From Herbaspirillum rubrisubalbicans (GTDB taxonomy: Bacteria; Pseudomonadota; Gammaproteobacteria; Burkholderiales; Burkholderiaceae_D): 64,000 nucleotides of DNA. The stretch lies in the NCBI RefSeq assembly GCF_003719195.1, contig NZ_CP024996.1:1922001-1986000 (forward strand). The letters are read 5' to 3'. The position numbers and the translations under genes were made by a program. Under the pieces are notes generated by a model. It was not told the origin of the DNA. It made no database searches and worked only from the letters and a program-made list of their open reading frames with translations. Below are positions 60,224-64,000 of this stretch, in pieces (position 1 is the stretch's first letter; each line of letters opens with the position of its first letter).

Positions 60224-61315
60224 ATGACCGCCAATGCCGCCAATGCCGCCATCGCCCACGCCGTTACCCGCAATATCCAGGACCTGCTTCCCAGCCTGGG
60301 CGAGATCGAACAAGCGGCCGGCATCGTCTATGCCGGCATGGCGAGCACACCGCAACTGTGCTGGCCGCTGCTGAACCAGGCGCTGGGTGCCGAAGTCTGG
60401 GTCAAGCATGAGAACCACGCTCCGACCGGCGCCTTCAAGGTGCGCGGCGGCATGGTCTATCTGCACCACCTGGCGCGTCAGCAGCCGCAACTGTCCGGTG
60501 TGATCTCGGCCACCCGCGGCAACCATGGCCAGTCGGTCGGCCTGTCGGCGCGTCGCTTCGGTATCGCGGCTACCATCGTCGTCCCCGAGGGCAACAGCCG
60601 CGAAAAGAATGTCGCCATGCGTGCGCTGGGCGTGGACCTGATCGAACACGGCCGTGAATTCCAGGACAGTCGCGAACACGCGCAGCAACTGGCCGCCGAG
60701 CGCCAATGGCACATGATTCCTTCGCTCCACCGCAACTTGGTGGCGGGGGTGGCCACCTACTGGATGGAATTGTTCACTTCCCAGCCGGCGCTGGACCTGG
60801 TGCTGGTGCCCGTGGGCCAGGGCTCGGGCATCTGCGGCGCGGTGGCGGCACGCAATGCCCTGGGCCTGAAGACCCGCATCATCGGCGTGGTCTCGGCCCA
60901 TGCGTTGGCCTACAAGTTGTCCTTCGACGCCGGCCGCAAGATCGAAGCCCCGGTCACCACCCATCTCGCCGATGGCGTGGCCTGCCGCGTGCCGGATCAG
61001 GCCGCGCTGGAAGTCATGTTTGCCCATGTCGATGAAGTGGTGGCCGTGACCGACGACGAAGTGATGGATGCCATGAAGCTGGCCTTTATCGCCACCCACA
61101 ACGTGGTCGAAGGCGCGGGAGCCTGTGCCCTGGCCGCCGCGCTGCAACTGCGTACGCGCCTGCGCGGCAAGAAGATCGGTGTTACCTTCTCCGGTGGTAA
61201 CGTCGATCACGATGTGTATGCCCAGGTGCTGGCGCGCCCGAGTGCGCTTGCCGATGCGCTGCTGGCGCCGGCCCAGGTGCACGCGCTGGCGGCCACGCCA
61301 GGGAGAACGGCATGA
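60224..61315 (+). CDS. Threonine dehydratase-like PLP enzyme (fold type II)
   Basis: A 363-residue PLP enzyme of the threonine/serine dehydratase group. The PLP lysine is Lys72 in HAPTGAFKVRGG; SATRGNHGQSVGL, the glycine-rich phosphate loop VPVGQGSGICG and the C-terminal FSGGNVDHDVY are all present. It lacks the regulatory ACT-like domain of biosynthetic IlvA, so it is of the catabolic or related type, such as a threonine, serine or hydroxy-amino-acid dehydratase. Divergent from the MocR gene and coupled to a LysE exporter by an ATGA overlap. The RidA gene nearby fits the release of reactive enamines by such enzymes. Confidence 0.88.
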   Translation: MTANAANAAIAHAVTRNIQDLLPSLGEIEQAAGIVYAGMASTPQLCWPLLNQALGAEVWVKHENHAPTGAFKVRGGMVYLHHLARQQPQLSGVISATRGNHGQSVGLSARRFGIAATIVVPEGNSREKNVAMRALGVDLIEHGREFQDSREHAQQLAAERQWHMIPSLHRNLVAGVATYWMELFTSQPALDLVLVPVGQGSGICGAVAARNALGLKTRIIGVVSAHALAYKLSFDAGRKIEAPVTTHLADGVACRVPDQAALEVMFAHVDEVVAVTDDEVMDAMKLAFIATHNVVEGAGACALAAALQLRTRLRGKKIGVTFSGGNVDHDVYAQVLARPSALADALLAPAQVHALAATPGRTA

Positions 61316-61911
61316 TCGACGCCTTGCTGCCCTTGATGTCCTTTGCCTTCGTCTCCTCCATCACCCCGGGGCCGAACAACATCATGCTGACCTCGTCCGG
61401 GATCTGGTTCGGCTTTCGCCGCTCGCTGCCGCACCTGCTGGGCATCACTTTCGGCTTTGGCGTGCTGCTGGCCGTATGCGCATTCGGTATAGGTGAACTG
61501 GTGGTGGCGCTGCCGCAAGTGGTGCTGCTGTTGAAGGCGCTGGGCTGCGCCTATCTGCTCTACCTGGCCTGGCAATTGCGGCACATGGCCGTGGCACAGG
61601 CGGCTGAGCGGGCGTTGCAGCCGATGTCGTTTTGGGCTGCGGCCATGTTCCAGTTCGCCAATCCCAAGGCCTGGGTGATGGCCATCACCGGCGCATCGGC
61701 CTTCATGCCGTTGTTGCATGAACACGCCGGACGGCTGGCCATCCTGATCTACTGTGCGGTGTTCTGTGTCGTCAACCTGCCTTGCGTGTCGGTGTGGGCA
61801 GGCGCCGGTTCGCTGTTGCGGCGCTATCTCGAAGAGCCGCTGTGGCGAGTGGTCTTCGCCACCACCATGATCGTGCTCACGCTCTATGCGGCGCTGGCGA
61901 TCTGGCTGTGA
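61312..61911 (+). CDS. LysE-family amino acid exporter
   Basis: A 199-residue membrane protein with about five or six hydrophobic segments. The conserved SSITPGPNNIMLTSSG motif near residue 16 is that of the LysE/RhtB translocators, and FQFANPKAWVMAI lies in the middle. These export amino acids or related compounds at the inner membrane. Its start overlaps the stop of the dehydratase gene, so the two are co-translated, which suggests export of the substrate or a by-product of that enzyme. Confidence 0.93.
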   Translation: MIDALLPLMSFAFVSSITPGPNNIMLTSSGIWFGFRRSLPHLLGITFGFGVLLAVCAFGIGELVVALPQVVLLLKALGCAYLLYLAWQLRHMAVAQAAERALQPMSFWAAAMFQFANPKAWVMAITGASAFMPLLHEHAGRLAILIYCAVFCVVNLPCVSVWAGAGSLLRRYLEEPLWRVVFATTMIVLTLYAALAIWL

Positions 61912-61966
61912 GGGGGGGCGACAATCTTTTATATCGTTTATTCCAATTCGACAACGGGGACATCTC

Positions 61967-62905
61967 ATGCAGGCAAGCAGCAAAGCAGCCGCACCCACCG
62001 CGCCAACCCCGCCAACTGAGTCCGACGCCAGTCCGGCCCGTCATGAAAGCCGCGGCATGTGGCTGGGCCTGGTGGGGGTGGCGGTGTTCAGTCTGACGCT
62101 GCCCTTTACCCGCATTGCCGTAGCCGAGCTCAACCCGGCCTTCGTCGCCTTCGGCCGGGCGGTCGTGGCCGGCCTGTGCGCGCTGGCGCTGCTGGCCTGG
62201 ATCAAGGCTCCGCGTCCGACGACGCAGCAGTTGCGCGGCTTGATCATCACGGCCCTGGGCGTCGTGGTGGGTTTTCCGCTGTTTTCCTCGATTGCCATGC
62301 GCTATGTACCGGCTGCGCACGGTGCCGTGGTGGTGGGCCTGCTGCCGCTGGCGACTGCCTTGTTCGGTGCGCTGCGCTTCGGCGAGCGGCCCTCGACCGG
62401 GTTCTGGCTGGCTGCGCTGGCGGGTTCTGGCATCGTGATCGCTTTTGCCCTGCGTGAGGGCGGTGGCAGTTTCCATCCGGCCGACTTTGCGCTCTTTGCC
62501 GCCGTCCTCACCGCCGCCATGGGGTATGCCGAGGGTGGTCGCCTGGCGCAGAGCATGGGGGGCCAGAACGTGATCGCCTGGGCGCTGGTGGTGGCCTTGC
62601 CGGTGATGCTGCCAGTGTCGCTGTGGCTGGGCTGGCAATACGGCGTGAGCGCCTCGGCCCCGGCCTGGCTGGCCTTCGCCTATGTCTCGCTGTTTTCCAT
62701 GTTCATCGGCTTTTTCTTCTGGTACAAGGGCCTGGCCCTGGGCGGCATCGCCCGCGTTGGTCAGGTGCAATTGTTGCAACCTTTCATGAGCCTGCTGGGC
62801 GCGGCCGTGATCGCCGATGAAGCGCTGGATGCGAGCAACATGCTCTTCGCCCTGGCCGTGATCGTGGTGGTGGCCATCGGTCGGCGCATGGCCGTGCGCC
62901 GCTGA
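61967..62905 (+). CDS. EamA/DMT-family transporter
   Basis: A 312-residue protein with ten predicted membrane segments in two EamA repeats (first GLVGVAVFSLTLPFTRIAV, second PADFALFAAVLTAAMGYAEG). The N-terminal 30 residues are a polar Ala/Pro/Ser-rich tail. GGGGA six bases before the ATG at 61967 supports the start. Members of the family export amino acids, nucleosides or metabolites. It lies 55 bases after the LysE gene and probably belongs to the same unit. Substrate not predictable. Confidence 0.9.
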   Translation: MQASSKAAAPTAPTPPTESDASPARHESRGMWLGLVGVAVFSLTLPFTRIAVAELNPAFVAFGRAVVAGLCALALLAWIKAPRPTTQQLRGLIITALGVVVGFPLFSSIAMRYVPAAHGAVVVGLLPLATALFGALRFGERPSTGFWLAALAGSGIVIAFALREGGGSFHPADFALFAAVLTAAMGYAEGGRLAQSMGGQNVIAWALVVALPVMLPVSLWLGWQYGVSASAPAWLAFAYVSLFSMFIGFFFWYKGLALGGIARVGQVQLLQPFMSLLGAAVIADEALDASNMLFALAVIVVVAIGRRMAVRR

Positions 62906-63078
62906 AACGGGCGGCTGACGCTGCTCTGACCGGGTTTGCGAGCCGAAATAGTTCAGCCGCAGCGGGCTAAAGGTCCGGTTTTTTGAGATAATCGAACACT
63001 TGTTTTTCTACATTTTGTCAACGCGCAGAGCCCGCGGCAGAAGGCCGCAAGAGGGCGCTGACCAACAGGGAGTACCGC

Positions 63079-63537
63079 ATGTCCGTCTATGAAAAGCTCA
63101 AAGCATTGAACATTGAACTGCCCGCCGTGGCCACCCCGGCAGCAGCCTATGTGATGTATGCACAAACCGGCAATACCGTCTTCCTCTCCGGCCACCTGGC
63201 CAAGAAGGAGGGCAAGGTATGGGTCGGCCAACTGGGTCGCGACATCGGCACCGACGACGCCAAGCAAGCCGCACGCGGCGTGGCCATCGACCTGATCGCC
63301 ACCCTGCAGGCAGCCTGTGGCGGCGACCTGACCCGCGTCAAGCGCATCGTCAAGCTCATGAGCCTGGTCAATTCCACCGGTGACTACACCGAACATCACC
63401 TGGTCACCAATGGCGCTTCTGAGCTGATCGGTGAAGTCTTCGGCGAGGCCGGCAAGCACGCCCGTTCCGCCTTCGGCGTGGCCCAACTGCCCATGGGCGC
63501 CTGCGTGGAAATCGAAATGATCGCCGAGATCGCCTGA
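63079..63537 (+). CDS. RidA-family enamine/imine deaminase
   Basis: A 152-residue protein of the YjgF/YER057c/UK114 superfamily. Features are AQTGNTVFLSGHLAKKEGKVWVG, DLIATLQAACGGDLTRVKRIVK, and the late GKHARSAFGVAQLPMGACVEIEM with the substrate-binding arginine in HARSAFGV. The longer form (about 150 residues) resembles the RidA subfamilies distinct from E. coli RidA. RidA proteins hydrolyse reactive 2-aminoacrylate or related enamines made by PLP dehydratases. It is close to a dehydratase and directly before an aminotransferase, which fits that role. Confidence 0.9.
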   Translation: MSVYEKLKALNIELPAVATPAAAYVMYAQTGNTVFLSGHLAKKEGKVWVGQLGRDIGTDDAKQAARGVAIDLIATLQAACGGDLTRVKRIVKLMSLVNSTGDYTEHHLVTNGASELIGEVFGEAGKHARSAFGVAQLPMGACVEIEMIAEIA

Positions 63538-63624
63538 TCCACCGTCTTACCGGGTTGCTGCGGCCTGCAGAAGCCGCACGGCCCACAGCACCATCTCACA
63601 CAGAACACAGGTAGAGCGCACCGT

Positions 63625-64000
63625 ATGAAACTCGAAAACCCCGCACCGCTGCAATGGCAGTTCTCCCAGCGTGCCGAAGCCATGAAGAGCTCGGCCATCC
63701 GTGAAATCCTGAAGGTGACCATGCGTCCCGACATCACCTCCTTCGCCGGTGGCCTGCCTTCGCCCTTGACCTTCCCGGTGGAGCATATGAAGGTCGCCTT
63801 CGACCGCGTGCTGAGCCAGCAAGGCAAGATGGCCTTGCAATACGGTCCCACCGATGGCTATCTGCCGCTGCGCGAATGGATCGCCGCCTCGCTCTCTTCG
63901 GACGGCGCCCAGATCACCCCGGAACAGGTGCTGATGGTGTCCGGTTCCCAGCAAGGCCTGGACCTGCTGGGTAAGGTCTTGATCGACGAAGGCAGCAAGG
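63625..64000 (+). CDS. PLP-dependent aminotransferase, 3' end cut by window edge
   Basis: The first 125 residues of a fold-type I aminotransferase, continuing past the window. It begins MKLENPAPLQWQFSQRAEAM and has SFAGGLPSPLTFP, LQYGPTDGYLPLREW and VLMVSGSQQGLDLL, typical of the group containing 2-aminoadipate aminotransferase (LysN), alanine and multi-substrate aminotransferases. It lacks a GntR domain, so it is an enzyme and not a MocR regulator. It lies 87 bases after ridA and is probably co-transcribed. Confidence 0.9.
   Translation, partial: MKLENPAPLQWQFSQRAEAMKSSAIREILKVTMRPDITSFAGGLPSPLTFPVEHMKVAFDRVLSQQGKMALQYGPTDGYLPLREWIAASLSSDGAQITPEQVLMVSGSQQGLDLLGKVLIDEGSK

Noticed and set aside
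60224..61315. Biosynthetic threonine deaminase (IlvA)
   Set aside because: The protein lacks the C-terminal regulatory domain and sits with an exporter, RidA and a MocR regulator, which points to a catabolic or related enzyme.

Overview
The window looks like a chromosomal segment of a betaproteobacterium of the Oxalobacteraceae, most likely Herbaspirillum or a close relative. This assignment is an inference from the high-GC coding style, the order tpiA-secG-tRNA-Leu-nuoABCDEFGHIJKLMN with a DUF2818 gene after nuoN, and protein family content; no database search was run. Most of the window is housekeeping. Accessory content is concentrated at 33.5-37.5 kb and 43-58.5 kb.

Left end (1-7 kb): a leftward cluster encodes the 5-oxoprolinase PxpB-PxpC-PxpA, then two membrane proteins (DUF969, DUF979) and a DUF2891 protein cut by the window edge. 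Together they read as a salvage unit for 5-oxoproline (pyroglutamate). A divergent MarR-type regulator followed by a quinone oxidoreductase faces it, with an AT-rich inverted repeat between. From 7.2 to 24.2 kb lie tpiA, secG, tRNA-Leu(GAG) and the complete 14-gene complex I operon, which ends in a clear terminator. A Fur-box-like sequence sits just upstream of nuoA. Next come a Nudix hydrolase, ETF-ubiquinone oxidoreductase, a hotdog thioesterase, and a branched-chain amino acid ABC transporter (livK, livH, a fused livM-livG, livF).

Middle (32-43 kb): an alpha/beta hydrolase, a small divergent DNA-binding pair, two identical tRNA-Lys(CTT) genes, a spermidine-synthase-like protein, a lone MetQ-like binding protein, a YefM-YoeB toxin-antitoxin pair with its palindromic operator, an inosine/uracil DNA glycosylase, an SDR oxidoreductase, a DUF962 protein, a glycine-zipper lipoprotein, a FUSC protein, and htpG behind a sigma-32 type promoter.

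The most notable system is at 43.1-58.5 kb. It is a rightward operon for a type I secretion system with a TolC-like outer membrane protein, a MotB/ExbD-like protein with an OmpA-like tail, an HlyD-like adaptor, a MotA/TolQ-like protein with a long cytoplasmic tail, an ABC exporter without a C39-like domain, and a 2676-residue repetitive RTX-like surface protein. The first genes are chained by ATGA stop/start overlaps, and the 127-base gap between hlyD and the motA-like gene holds a 44-codon reading frame joined to both neighbours by the same ATGA overlap. The parts list matches the Salmonella SPI-4 (SiiA-F) secretion system, where SiiAB is a proton-channel pair coupled to giant-adhesin export, but gene order and substrate differ. 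The substrate carries about 31 repeats of 61-70 residues with a superimposed 984-base higher-order duplication.

Right end (58.5-64 kb): a MocR-type regulator diverges from a threonine-dehydratase-like enzyme, a LysE exporter, an EamA transporter, a RidA deaminase and a PLP aminotransferase cut by the window edge. This looks like an amino acid catabolism, detoxification and export neighbourhood.
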